The notes below the pieces were generated by a model. The model was not told where the DNA came from. It was given only the letters and a program-made list of their open reading frames with translations, and searched no databases. Positions 7,052 through 15,984 of a DNA stretch of 64,000 bases are shown here, piece by piece. The DNA is from Clostridia bacterium. Lineage in GTDB: Bacteria > Bacillota > Clostridia > Oscillospirales > Acutalibacteraceae. The stretch spans positions 1-64,000 of the forward strand of contig JAFUNA010000026.1 in assembly GCA_017473165.1 (NCBI GenBank). The letters are read 5' to 3'. A program made the position numbers and the translations under genes. Within the stretch, counting starts at the first letter, position 1. Each line of letters begins with the position of its first letter.

Positions 7052-8539
7052 TTATAATTTCCAAGAATCGTCATATTCTCTAAGCATAAAGCTTATTGAA
7101 TTTCCACTATTCTCATTCTTCTTTTCCTCAATTTCAACAGCATACACAAGTTCCATTATAAATTCTCTTGCAAGTTCCAACAATCGAATTACAAGCTTTT
7201 TAAAATCAGCCTCACTGATATGATAAAAACTATCTGATTTAATTTCTAATGTTTCATCATAATCAAATTCATGTATCTTTACAAATTTATGCTCGAGCGC
7301 ATTGCGAAGAGTTTTTATTTTTTCCTCCGAAGGAGTTTCGGATTCTCCAAATTTTTCTACAAGTTCAGAATAGATCCAATATAGAGCTGTTAGAGCAATA
7401 TTGTCTGTTGGATAATTTTTAGATTTAAATATATGTTTTGCATCGGCATTTCTTTCGTTAAATCCAAGACTCCAAAACTCATTAACGAAAAAGGCTATTT
7501 GATCAAATATTGAAAACAAATTTTTAAACGCAGTTCTCAACTGTTCCAATCGCATAGAATAATTAACATAATCATAACTGGCAAGTGAAAGTTTCACATC
7601 TTTGTCAGCAAAATGCAAATCATGATCTTTGGTAATACCTTCATAACACAAATATCTCGAATATGCATATTCTTCTTTAAGCTGATTAAGCATAGCAAAC
7701 CATTTTGGAGGTTCAACTCCACAGCTTTTTTCTTTGTTGTTTGTTATAATTTCTGTGTACTTAATAATTGTCAATGGATCGTGAGCAAACGATGTTTCTT
7801 CATCAATCAAATCATTTAAAGGATTCAGAAAAAGATGATTCGCAAGACACCATTTTCTGTATTTTCTTTCTTCACCTCTACCTATGTTATATTTTTTTTG
7901 AACTATTGGTAAAGATAAAAAGTCTATACTTGGACTATTTTCATATTGATTAATTATTTCACAAAAGAATCCAATTGCTCCTTTATGCATATTCTTTATG
8001 TTGGACTGTAAAGCTTTTTTGATTGTTTGATATGCATAGCAATGCAATTCATTTTTATGACCTGAATCATTTACTAAATTTGCATAGATTCCCAAAGCTC
8101 TTCCATAATTAGCAATTGCCATATTAAATGTTGAATCTATGGATATTGTTTTACGAAAAATATTTAACGCCTCTATTATTCTTCCGCAAGATATTAAATT
8201 ATTAGCATAATTAGTAAGATTTGAGCACGCCAAAACATTGTCTTTTTCAAAGCCTTCAAACATTTCCATAGCTTTTCTAAAGTAAAACATTGATTTTTTA
8301 CGCTGTTCATTTAATTCAACGGTTGAACCATTATTATCTTTTAGATAGTCTGCATATGTTGCGATACCAGTACCGAGATAATAATAAATTGGTGCATACT
8401 CCAAAGTATTATTCGTACTTGCAAAAGTTTCAATTTGTAACAAATATGTAGATAAACCATTGTAATCATGATTATCACTTAAATTATCAATTTTATGTGC
8501 AATTTCTTCACATTGCTTTACATAAAGCAACTCATCCAT
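7052..8539 (-). CDS. TPR protein with C-terminal HEPN domain (LA2681-like)
   Basis: 495 residues from ATG 8539, chosen because AAGGAG lies 11 bases upstream; an upstream GTG has no spacing. Residues about 40-190 carry TPR-like helical pairs (APIYYYLGTGIATYA, ALNIFRKTISIDSTFNMAIANYGRALGIYA). The C-terminal 150 residues are helical and include RNALEHKF, an Rx4H motif typical of HEPN ribonucleases, in a setting like the LA2681-type HEPN family. HEPN proteins of mobile elements are often RNA-cutting defence or toxin effectors, so an anti-phage role is a reasonable guess. There is no antitoxin-like neighbour. The gene is AT rich compared with the chromosome, is the first gene inside attL, and reads toward the left end. 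Confidence 0.7.
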   Translation of the reverse strand: MDELLYVKQCEEIAHKIDNLSDNHDYNGLSTYLLQIETFASTNNTLEYAPIYYYLGTGIATYADYLKDNNGSTVELNEQRKKSMFYFRKAMEMFEGFEKDNVLACSNLTNYANNLISCGRIIEALNIFRKTISIDSTFNMAIANYGRALGIYANLVNDSGHKNELHCYAYQTIKKALQSNIKNMHKGAIGFFCEIINQYENSPSIDFLSLPIVQKKYNIGRGEERKYRKWCLANHLFLNPLNDLIDEETSFAHDPLTIIKYTEIITNNKEKSCGVEPPKWFAMLNQLKEEYAYSRYLCYEGITKDHDLHFADKDVKLSLASYDYVNYSMRLEQLRTAFKNLFSIFDQIAFFVNEFWSLGFNERNADAKHIFKSKNYPTDNIALTALYWIYSELVEKFGESETPSEEKIKTLRNALEHKFVKIHEFDYDETLEIKSDSFYHISEADFKKLVIRLLELAREFIMELVYAVEIEEKKNENSGNSISFMLREYDDSWKL

Positions 8540-8777
8540 GTCCAATCTCACTCCTTAGATTAGCTTCTTATAATTATTTTACAGCATTATTATATTAATT
8601 TCAAGAATTAGGAAATCCAAACTATTTTATTCAAAATATTCTAAATATATATGACAAAAATCGCGAAATGTTACGCAAAAATTTTCAAAAAATTGCTTGT
8701 TTTCCTTACTTTCTCTGTTTTAGACAAATTCCGACATTTTAATTTGTGCAGAATTACGATGATATTCTTATAAAACA

Positions 8778-8804
8778 AGGCGTATCCGTTTTCGGATACG
8801 CCTT
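8778..8804. terminator. Terminator hairpin in the 8540-8876 gap
   Basis: A 12-bp perfect stem AAGGCGTATCCG/CGGATACGCCTT with a TTTT loop. On the - strand it is followed by TGTTTTAT and would end the transcript of the small gene at 8877-9086. The rest of the 8540-8876 gap is AT rich; on the - strand TTGAAA and TAAAAT 17 bases apart could be the promoter of the HEPN gene. Confidence 0.7.
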
Positions 8805-8876
8805 TAGCTTTTGGGTATGATCAATATTGGTTATTATATAGAAATACTTACGACAGTTAAATTTTCATCCTGATAA

Positions 8877-9086
8877 TCACGATAAAATGCTACTGAAATC
8901 ATACTTTTCCGGTTCTGACGGTTTTTCTTTTTTTACCTTCAGATAATATTCTTTTGTTTTCTCGATTCTGTTTCTTCTTTCTTCCTTTTCCTTCTTTTGC
9001 TTCATTTCAACAACAATATCCACAAGCAAAGCATCATCACGAGTTTTATGTTTTAATCTATGAAATTCCTGAAAATAATCCTTCAT
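8877..9086 (-). CDS. Small charged helical protein, unknown function
   Basis: 69 residues from ATG 9086 (an ATG six codons upstream is also possible). It is highly charged, with a probable single long helix or coiled coil from about residue 10 to 55 (EMKQKKEKEERRNRIEKTKEYYLKVKKEK). No known family is recognised. It is followed by a strong terminator. The upstream region to 9189 is empty, so it may be a one-gene unit. Confidence that it is expressed is moderate. Confidence 0.5.
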   Translation of the reverse strand: MKDYFQEFHRLKHKTRDDALLVDIVVEMKQKKEKEERRNRIEKTKEYYLKVKKEKPSEPEKYDFSSILS

Positions 9087-9189
9087 TTGCAACACTTCCA
9101 TCAATGTTATAATAAAAATTATAGCAAATAAAGCGTTACACTTTGCGCTTAAAACGTTAAGAAATTATAAATTTTATAACAGATTCAAC

Positions 9190-9741
9190 TTAATTTTTCT
9201 CTTTACCATGATGACAGGAAATCAATTCGCTCATAAAACAAGTCTTATTAGCTTTGCGGCTTGTTTCCGCATCATAAACTTTATGAATAACACCAATAGT
9301 TGTTTCATCATTATGAACGGTACAGGCAATCTTATATGCTTTCATTGCAGAAGAATATACAGTGTACTCTTCAATAATTTTGCAATCATAATAATTGAAA
9401 CAAGCTTTGTCTTCGCTTTTTTCTACAGACATATATGAAATATAATATCTATGAGCAGGTTTAACGGAACAAATTTTATAAACAAGATTCTTATTGCCTG
9501 AAATCTTGTTAATAAGCATAAACTCATTATCATTTCTTATAATCACATATATAGTTTGAATAGTCAATGAATCTCCGTTAACATCCAGATTTTCAATCTT
9601 ACCTATTGTAAACACAATGTTATTGCTTTTGAGCGAGTTTATAAATTTTTCACACGGCTTGCCGCAATAGACTTTTGTTTTAAAAAACAGATAATCCATT
9701 GTCTTCTTTAGATTTCTTGAACTAAAACAATTTAAAAACAT
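9190..9741 (-). CDS. Unknown protein, paralogue 1 of a three-gene cluster
   Basis: 183 residues from ATG 9741, selected because GAAGGAGGT lies 10 bases upstream. No catalytic motif, signal peptide or membrane segment is seen. It shares a two-block pattern with the next two genes: HRYYISYMSVEKSED, and about 40 residues later SAMKAYKIACTVHNDE. The N-terminal third is diverged. A near copy of the element's TCTTACATACTTTC motif (last base changed) lies about 50 bases upstream in the direction of transcription, just after the terminator of paralogue 2, so this gene probably has its own promoter. The C-terminus holds Cys/His residues (CFMSELISCHHGK). Confidence 0.6.
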   Translation of the reverse strand: MFLNCFSSRNLKKTMDYLFFKTKVYCGKPCEKFINSLKSNNIVFTIGKIENLDVNGDSLTIQTIYVIIRNDNEFMLINKISGNKNLVYKICSVKPAHRYYISYMSVEKSEDKACFNYYDCKIIEEYTVYSSAMKAYKIACTVHNDETTIGVIHKVYDAETSRKANKTCFMSELISCHHGKEKN

Positions 9742-9792
9742 AAACACCAAACCTCCTTCCCGAACAGATTATTTTAAATTTTTAAGTTCAAG

Positions 9793-9806
9793 TAAAGTAT
9801 GTAAGA
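9793..9806 (-). repeat. Near copy of the 14-bp element B motif upstream of paralogue 1
   Basis: Reads TCTTACATACTTTA on the - strand, 13 of 14 matching the motif described at 21729-21995. It is oriented toward the gene at 9741. Confidence 0.6.
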
Positions 9807-9819
9807 TTAAAAGAAGAAA

Positions 9820-9849
9820 AAAGATGCAAGCACAGAAACTTGCATCTTT
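9820..9849 (-). terminator. Terminator after paralogue 2
   Basis: An 11-bp stem AAAGATGCAAG/CTTGCATCTTT with an 8-base loop, followed on the - strand by TTTCTTCTTTT. Confidence 0.8.
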
Positions 9850-9919
9850 ATGTTTTAAAATATAGTTTTCAATTACTCTCTCAATGTAGACAAGCAAATT
9901 AAAGCGGAATATCTGACTG

Positions 9920-10438
9920 CTACATTAGTCTAAACCTATCAATAATATCATTACAAATAAAAATATCATCACCCAGTATATCTTCATCCAGTATTTCTGT
10001 GAAAAAAAACACCTCATCAGAACCGGTATAAACTTTTTTGACAATATCATATGCCTTTAACGCTTCTTCGAATAATTCTGATTCAAAAATTATTCCATCC
10101 TTGTCATAAACTAACGTAGCATCAGAAATCATTGTTACATCAGATATATTATCATTTTCTAATTTAGCAAATGCAATATAATATTTTTGATACATATTTA
10201 TATTCATAAGGTCATGATTTGGGAATCTCTTGGATAAAACGTCTTTATCTATTAACGGAATTGTGTCATTAACACGATATCGAATATATACCATATAGCT
10301 ACCTTTGGGCATACCTTCATCTTTCAAATACTTGTGTACATAATAAGGAATTTTAATCTCTGAAATGTTTGAAATAAAAGACTGCAACTCTTTTTTACTA
10401 TATATATTAACCGCTAAGAACTCATTAAAAAGAATCAT
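9920..10438 (-). CDS. Unknown protein, paralogue 2 of a three-gene cluster
   Basis: 172 residues from ATG 10438, which has AAAGGAGAG seven bases upstream; this start also aligns the N-terminus (MILFNEFLAV) with that of paralogue 3 (MIFNDEFIFV). Shared blocks are KYYIAFAKLEND and EALKAYDIVKKVYTGSDE. It is acidic, especially at the C-terminus (EILDEDILGDD), with mixed alpha/beta character and no membrane segment. It lies 39 bases downstream of paralogue 3, probably in one transcript, ending at the terminator at 9820-9849. Function is unknown. Confidence 0.65.
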   Translation of the reverse strand: MILFNEFLAVNIYSKKELQSFISNISEIKIPYYVHKYLKDEGMPKGSYMVYIRYRVNDTIPLIDKDVLSKRFPNHDLMNINMYQKYYIAFAKLENDNISDVTMISDATLVYDKDGIIFESELFEEALKAYDIVKKVYTGSDEVFFFTEILDEDILGDDIFICNDIIDRFRLM

Positions 10439-10477
10439 TCTAAAACTCTCCTTTTTCATTAATTTATTTTTTACTGA

Positions 10478-11035
10478 TTACTTAAAATCTGCTGATAAAT
10501 TTTCATATTCTTCATCAGACATATAGCAACATCCTTCAATCGGATCTCTATAAAGCATATACTGCTTACCGTAATCATCGTAATAGTAACATTCCTCAAA
10601 GAACTCAATCGTTCTTTTTTCTTTGTAAACTTTGCACACAACATCAAACATTTTCCATGCCTCATCAATTGTGTCATATGTTTCAATAATATCTTCTTTC
10701 GAATACTCTATAAGACAGATTCCTTTTTCGTCATATTCTGCTTTTGCATATGCAATAAAGTATTTCTTTTCAACAATGCATTTTGCATAATTTATAACAG
10801 TATCTTTATGCCTTTCAAGTATTTCTTCAATCTCTTCATAATATCTCCCCAAATTAGGATCAGACATTATAAAGAGTCTGTTGAAAACCAATTTTCTGCT
10901 GGTTGCTTTCACAAAAATAATTTCGGGTTCAATTATGATGTGGCCAATTTCTTCTTCTTTTAAATCATCAATTAGTGCCTTGAAATCATCATTTTCAATT
11001 GCACGCACAAATATAAATTCATCATTAAATATCAT
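10478..11035 (-). CDS. Unknown protein, paralogue 3 of a three-gene cluster
   Basis: 185 residues, start ATG 11035 preceded by GAAGGAGATATT. Very acidic, with many Glu and Tyr residues. It shares with paralogues 1 and 2 the blocks KKYFIAYAKAEYDEKG and, about 40 residues on, EAWKMFDVVCKVYKEKRT. The C-terminal segment is Tyr/Cys rich (FFEECYYYDDYGKQYMLY). It lies just downstream (25 bases) of the BspA-like gene's stop, in the same orientation, so it may receive readthrough. I do not recognise a family; it may be an element-restricted one. Confidence 0.65.
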   Translation of the reverse strand: MIFNDEFIFVRAIENDDFKALIDDLKEEEIGHIIIEPEIIFVKATSRKLVFNRLFIMSDPNLGRYYEEIEEILERHKDTVINYAKCIVEKKYFIAYAKAEYDEKGICLIEYSKEDIIETYDTIDEAWKMFDVVCKVYKEKRTIEFFEECYYYDDYGKQYMLYRDPIEGCCYMSDEEYENLSADFK

Positions 11036-11060
11036 TTTAATATCTCCTTCTTTATGAAAA

Positions 11061-12848
11061 TTAAAACTTGAATAATCCTACGATAAATCCGAAAACATCT
11101 TCAAAAATACCTGCTATTTTTTCAAACGCATCTACAATTTTCTCGAAAACACTTGATTCTTCTGCCGGTTCATCAGCAGAATCGTCTGTGTTCTCGCCTG
11201 TTTTAGGCTGAGTAGTTTCTTCATCTTTGGGCTCTGTGGGTTCGTCAGGAGTTGTTGTTTCTTCGTCAGGGAGTTCCTCTGGTTCTTCTGCCTTAAATTC
11301 AAGAATTCTCTGACATTCCGTGCATTTTTTTACAGTTCTGCCCAAATCATCTGTTTCCCATTCGCCCGGAGTGTGAGGCAAAGTTGGAATGGATTCACTG
11401 CTGCATTCACCGCATTCACAGTAATGGCAGAGAGTGCCCGGAATTCTGCAGGTTGATTCTCTTGCTATTTCATCATTTACGTATGAATGCTCGTGAAGCT
11501 CGCCGTTAAAATAAAGCTCCATTTCACGGAACTGGTTTTTGTCACCTGATATTTTGCTCCAGTCCTCTGCCGTTCCCGAATAATATATTGTTTTAATTTC
11601 GCTGTCCTTGAAAGCGTCTGAATCTATTTTGTTGATGCTGAGAGGTAAGCTGAGCTCCGTAATGGAATCACAGAGCAAAAATGCGTTTGTGCCGATTGAC
11701 TCAACACCGTCTTCTATATTAATCGACTTAAAAAAGCTTTTGTAGGCGCTCCACGGAGCAGGTTTTCTGCTGCTGTAAGCGTACATATTACCGTAGCCGC
11801 TTATTGTGAGAACGCCGCTTTCATCATCAAACACCCATTTCAGATAATCGCCGCATTTGCCGTTAGGGTCTTCGCTCACTTTATATTCAAAATATGTTTT
11901 GTAGCCGTAATATTCAACACAGACATTTCTGCTTCCCTTTTCGGAAGAATAGAAATTATGAATATACATTTTTGATAAATCGTTGAAGCTCCGGGTTGTG
12001 CCGTCGGTCATTTCAAGAGCAAGCGCAAAGCCCGTTAAATCAAGCTCCTCGCCGACCTCATATACAGTTTTATCGGGCGTTGAGCCGATTGAAATTCCTA
12101 CTGGATACGGAGTTGCGGGCTGATTGTAATAAGTATCCGCACAGATTATGTTGGTGTTTGGATTTGAAAGGAATTCCATTGCAGCATAGCTTTCTTCATT
12201 ACCTGTATAATATACCGTTTCAACATTCTGACAACCCTGGAATGCTGTCCCGTCAATCCAAATTCCTTCGGGAATTTTAACCGTTTTAAGATTCTTGCAG
12301 TTAGCAAAAGCAACGTTATTTATTGCCGTGCTGCTGAGAATTTCAAGACTTTCTATACCAGTATTTCCAAAAGCATTCTGACCGACATAGGTCACTCTGC
12401 CCGGAATCGTAATGCTTTTGATGTTGCTTCCCGCAAAAGCACTCTTGCCGATACTTCTGAGGCTGCCGGGCAAATCAATTTCAAGTGCATCAGGATTTTC
12501 CTTTCCTGCGTGTAAAAAAACATTTTCGCCGATGCTTTCCAATGTTGCAGGGAAAGAAATGTTTTCAAGATAAACGCAGTGATAAAATGCATAATCTCCG
12601 ATTTCCGTAACGCCGTTTTCAATCACAACAGATTTTATACTGTGGCGAATATCGAACCATTCTGCGCAACGCTGATTGCGCAAACCGGGAATATTGCGGG
12701 TTACGGTAAACACACCGGTTTCTTCATCAAAAGAACCGACTTCGTTTATAAGCACGTTTTCGGCATACGCACTTGCTGAAAGTGATGCGCCCATAACCGT
12801 TATCAATGTGAGGACTATTGCCAGAACTTGTTTAAATGTGTTTTTCAT
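11061..12848 (-). CDS. BspA-like leucine-rich repeat (LRR_5) surface protein
   Basis: 595 residues from ATG 12848, with AAAGGAGTC upstream and a signal peptide ending at ASLSASAYA. LRR_5 repeats (the pattern IGDYAFYHC.YLENISFPATLESIGENVF) run from about residue 70 to 210. A Big_3-type Ig-like segment follows (about 245-325), then a second short LRR block near 365-430. A Cys-rich stretch (HYCECGECSSE) and an acidic Pro/Thr/Glu linker near 510-565 precede an amphipathic C-terminus (FEDVFGFIVGLFKF). Such proteins sit on the cell surface and bind host or other bacterial surfaces. It is likely co-transcribed with the membrane protein at 12868-13362 from the ECF-type promoter at 13433-13457. Confidence 0.85.
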   Translation of the reverse strand: MKNTFKQVLAIVLTLITVMGASLSASAYAENVLINEVGSFDEETGVFTVTRNIPGLRNQRCAEWFDIRHSIKSVVIENGVTEIGDYAFYHCVYLENISFPATLESIGENVFLHAGKENPDALEIDLPGSLRSIGKSAFAGSNIKSITIPGRVTYVGQNAFGNTGIESLEILSSTAINNVAFANCKNLKTVKIPEGIWIDGTAFQGCQNVETVYYTGNEESYAAMEFLSNPNTNIICADTYYNQPATPYPVGISIGSTPDKTVYEVGEELDLTGFALALEMTDGTTRSFNDLSKMYIHNFYSSEKGSRNVCVEYYGYKTYFEYKVSEDPNGKCGDYLKWVFDDESGVLTISGYGNMYAYSSRKPAPWSAYKSFFKSINIEDGVESIGTNAFLLCDSITELSLPLSINKIDSDAFKDSEIKTIYYSGTAEDWSKISGDKNQFREMELYFNGELHEHSYVNDEIARESTCRIPGTLCHYCECGECSSESIPTLPHTPGEWETDDLGRTVKKCTECQRILEFKAEEPEELPDEETTTPDEPTEPKDEETTQPKTGENTDDSADEPAEESSVFEKIVDAFEKIAGIFEDVFGFIVGLFKF

Positions 12849-12867
12849 TTTCTTTGACTCCTTTATG

Positions 12868-13362
12868 TTAAAACTGTTCTGCGGGGATGTTTGCACAGCC
12901 TTCTGCCATAAAAATATATGAATCTGCATCTTGCTTGTTTTGATAAGACTGACGGATTGCCATTATGCAGGGAACGATGGGGAAATAAATTGAAAAGAGG
13001 AAGAATACCGCCGCACCCATAATACACATAAGAACATCGATCGGGAAAATTGGAATGAGGAACCACGCAACAACGATTGATTTCCACAGATATTTGAAAT
13101 AGCTGATGTTTGTGCAGACGAACATTGCGACAACGCCGATTACAAGAGGAGCTCCGAGAATTTCTTCCATAACCGTGCCCTCAATGCCCGCAAACCAATA
13201 AAGCAGCCAGACGATTGTTGTGAGGAGTGAAATACCTGCGCAGATGAGCTTGAATTTGATTTTTTTGCCTTCTTTTTCGGCAACCTGCATTGCGTGTTCG
13301 AGAGAGGTGAATTCCATACCTTCCTCAATGAATGTTTCTTTTTCCTTGTTTCTTCTTGACAT
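12868..13362 (-). CDS. Small integral membrane protein, unknown function
   Basis: 164 residues, start ATG 13362 preceded by AAAGGAGAAAAAAG. A basic N-terminus of about 35 residues with a short helix (SLEHAMQVAEKEGKK) is followed by about four membrane segments (near 38-58, 66-84, 90-108 and 112-135). It resembles small clostridial proteins of the DUF6050 type, but that link is from memory and uncertain. It is the first gene behind an ECF-type promoter and lies 19 bases before the BspA-like gene, so it may help place or export the surface protein. Confidence 0.65.
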   Translation of the reverse strand: MSRRNKEKETFIEEGMEFTSLEHAMQVAEKEGKKIKFKLICAGISLLTTIVWLLYWFAGIEGTVMEEILGAPLVIGVVAMFVCTNISYFKYLWKSIVVAWFLIPIFPIDVLMCIMGAAVFFLFSIYFPIVPCIMAIRQSYQNKQDADSYIFMAEGCANIPAEQF

Positions 13363-13432
13363 AATCTTTTTTCTCCTTTAATGAGTTGTTTTTGCAAGGA
13401 TTTAATCTCTTTCCTTGCCCTTTCACCCATTA

Positions 13433-13457
13433 GACGAGGGAGTTTTGATTTAGGTTC
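13433..13457 (-). promoter_or_regulatory. ECF sigma-type promoter upstream of membrane protein/BspA operon
   Basis: On the - strand GAACC (complement of 13453-13457) and CGTC (complement of 13433-13436) are separated by 16 bases, the spacing of ECF promoters of the SigW/SigX kind. The surrounding core CTCGTCTAATGGGTGAAAG is identical to the one before the ECF sigma operon at 17840-17864, so the two are probably controlled by the same factor. Confidence 0.7.
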
Positions 13458-13508
13458 ATTATTTTTTGAAATTTTTTCATAAATTTTTAAAAATCTTTTT
13501 CAGACAGA

Positions 13509-13545
13509 AAAACACGCCCCAACCATAACGGTTGAGGCGTGTTTT
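13509..13545. terminator. Terminator after BspA-like gene 13555-15960
   Basis: A long stem AACACGCC.CAACC/GGTTG.GGCGTGTT with a short loop, flanked by A and T tracts on both sides. It separates the two ECF-controlled operons. Confidence 0.85.
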
Positions 13546-13554
13546 AAGATTATA

Positions 13555-15960
13555 TCAATACCAAAGGAAACCGAGAAGGAGAATTCTGATTATCCATTGC
13601 CACCAGGCGTATTTGACGTTCACGCTGAATTCAGCCGTAAGGCCTTCATATTCAACGGTAACGGTCTGCTTACCTGTTTTTGAGTTGTCAAAACCTGTAA
13701 CCTTCATTTTTGAAGTATCGGTAACGGTTTCGGTTGTACCGTCGGAATATGTAACGGTGAGAGCAAGACCAGAAAGATCAAGACTATCATTTCTATAAGT
13801 ATAAGCAGTTTTTGAGGGGAGTTTTGCAATTGCTATTGATGAAACAGTTTTGTTGCTTTCGGTGTAATTTACCACTATGGCAAAGGGGCTGAAATTATCT
13901 GCCCAAATATAAATATAATCGTCTTTTATTTCTATATTGTTATTTGAGGGCTTAAAAAACTCAAGTTTACCATTATCAGATCTCTTATGGAGAACCATAA
14001 ATAGATTGGGATTGGCAGTTTTATACCCATCAGGAACCGGGAAACCGATTTTTACCTTTTTGCCGATTTTAGGCTGTATTTCAAGGTTGTTACTTTCACC
14101 AACAGCATAGAACTTTATATCATAGAAAAAGATATCATCACTTTCGTCTACATACCCTCTGAAGGCATCTGCATATTCTTCTTTTGTTTTACGGATAACT
14201 TCAAAACCTATATCTCCGTTATAGTCAAAGCAATCTTTTTCATAGGAATATGTTATATTTGTAGCTGAATCTTTTCCTGTTGCCAGCTTATTATCATCGA
14301 TGTTTGATGAAAAATCAATGGAGTTGTTTATAGCTACAGAAGCCAAACGAGAAGCTGAACCTTCAACATTATTATAAAGAGAAACACCTTCATAGTTTAT
14401 TTGTTGGAAAATTTTGACCAAAGAATCATAATAATAAGAACGCTCTATTTTTAAAACTGTGCTTGGAATATTTAACTTTTCAACTTTTGAACCATAAAAA
14501 GCATCGCTGTTTACAATGGTTACATCGTCAGATATTGTGTATTCTGTTACATTCTTTGCGTTTGGAAATAAAAATAAAGTTTTGTGATATGAATCTTGTT
14601 TATATAAAACACCATTTTCATCACTAACAAAATATTGGTTTTCATCTGAAACAGAATATTTTTCTATGTTTTTGGCTTCTATAAGAGACAAAGGCTCGAT
14701 ATATTTTAAACTTGGTAATATTTCAAATTCAGTTGTCGTTTTGCCAATAGGAAAAGCTACAAGTTCTGTTTTGTCAATGTTATAAAGTATTCCGTCTACG
14801 GCGGAATAATGTGTGTTTCCTTCTTCAACAGAAAATGACTTGAGGTTACTTGCACCATAGAACGCATTATAATCTATTGAAGTAACTGAAGAAGGAATCT
14901 CATATTCTTCAGCAGGACTGCCTGCTGGATATTTTAACAAAACTGTTTTATTTTTATTAAACAATACTCCGTGTTCATCTAAAGTAAACGAAGTAACACC
15001 TTCAGACAATTCAATCATATTGATGTTTGTAATATAATTATAATAGTTTATATTGCTATACTCATTTATAATCAATTTTTCCAAATCTTTACTGTTCGGA
15101 ACTGCCAATTCATAAGTAGTTCCTTTGTCTGTTGTATAACATAGAGCCTTGTTTTCATTCAAAAAATATTTTGAATTTTCGGAATTTACAGTTATATTAT
15201 TAAGAGAAACAAGTGACCCTGCACTTGTTCCAAGATCATATGATGCAACGGGTGCACCAATAGATTTTAAATTTCGAGGAATGTTAAAATGTTCAAGTGA
15301 GTTGCAGGATGAAAAAATCCCATATCCTATAGTTTCTAAAGATTCAGGAAGATTTATGCTTTTTAAACTATAACAACATCCAAATGTATAATTTCCATTA
15401 ACAGATGAAAGCTGACTGTTTTTATTAAAATTAATTGATTCAAGATTACTACAAAGGAAAAAACAATATCCGCCTATGGTAGTTACTGTCGAAGGAATAT
15501 CGATCTCTCTAAGACTTGCACAATTAGTAAAAGCATTATCATCGATAGTAACTAATCCTTCAGGAAGAACAACATCAGTAAGATTATAGCATCCAAGAAA
15601 AGCTCCACCTTCTATTGTTTTTAAATTATTTGGAAAATCAATTTTTTGTAAATTCTCACATCCAGAAAATGCTTTTCTGCCAATCGTATTAATATTATCT
15701 GAAATTGTAACGGTTTTGATTGCTTCGTTATTTTCAAAGGCGTTTGAAGATATAGTGTTTCCAGTTCCACTAATAACAAGATTTCCAGTTTCGGTATCAA
15801 GTGTCCATGTCAGATTATCGCCGCAAGTGCCTGACTGTACTGTTTCAGCAGCACTTGCTGTTACAAACCATGAGTCAATGTCCGTAAATTGTGTCATAGG
15901 TGCATGTGCAAGCACCATTATAGCGACAAGTAATACAGATATGAGTTTTTTTGTTTTCAT
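13555..15960 (-). CDS. BspA-like leucine-rich repeat surface protein with Ig-like domain
   Basis: 801 residues with a signal peptide (to about residue 37, TASAAE) and AAAAGGAG before ATG 15960. LRR_5 repeats (IGRKAFSGCENLQKIDFPNNLKTI and similar) span about 75-240 and return at about 355-520, separated by degenerate repeats. A Big_3 Ig-like domain (LPSKTAYTYRNDSLDLSGL) lies at about 710-785. The C-terminus is a short hydrophobic segment (WWQWIIRILLLGFLWY) that could anchor it in the membrane. It shares this domain plan with the 11061-12848 protein. The gene starts 24 bases after the sigma factor stop, so it is likely a direct member of the sigma operon. Confidence 0.87.
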   Translation of the reverse strand: MKTKKLISVLLVAIMVLAHAPMTQFTDIDSWFVTASAAETVQSGTCGDNLTWTLDTETGNLVISGTGNTISSNAFENNEAIKTVTISDNINTIGRKAFSGCENLQKIDFPNNLKTIEGGAFLGCYNLTDVVLPEGLVTIDDNAFTNCASLREIDIPSTVTTIGGYCFFLCSNLESINFNKNSQLSSVNGNYTFGCCYSLKSINLPESLETIGYGIFSSCNSLEHFNIPRNLKSIGAPVASYDLGTSAGSLVSLNNITVNSENSKYFLNENKALCYTTDKGTTYELAVPNSKDLEKLIINEYSNINYYNYITNINMIELSEGVTSFTLDEHGVLFNKNKTVLLKYPAGSPAEEYEIPSSVTSIDYNAFYGASNLKSFSVEEGNTHYSAVDGILYNIDKTELVAFPIGKTTTEFEILPSLKYIEPLSLIEAKNIEKYSVSDENQYFVSDENGVLYKQDSYHKTLFLFPNAKNVTEYTISDDVTIVNSDAFYGSKVEKLNIPSTVLKIERSYYYDSLVKIFQQINYEGVSLYNNVEGSASRLASVAINNSIDFSSNIDDNKLATGKDSATNITYSYEKDCFDYNGDIGFEVIRKTKEEYADAFRGYVDESDDIFFYDIKFYAVGESNNLEIQPKIGKKVKIGFPVPDGYKTANPNLFMVLHKRSDNGKLEFFKPSNNNIEIKDDYIYIWADNFSPFAIVVNYTESNKTVSSIAIAKLPSKTAYTYRNDSLDLSGLALTVTYSDGTTETVTDTSKMKVTGFDNSKTGKQTVTVEYEGLTAEFSVNVKYAWWQWIIRILLLGFLWY

Positions 15961-15984
15961 TGAATTTTTCTCCTTTTCAATATT

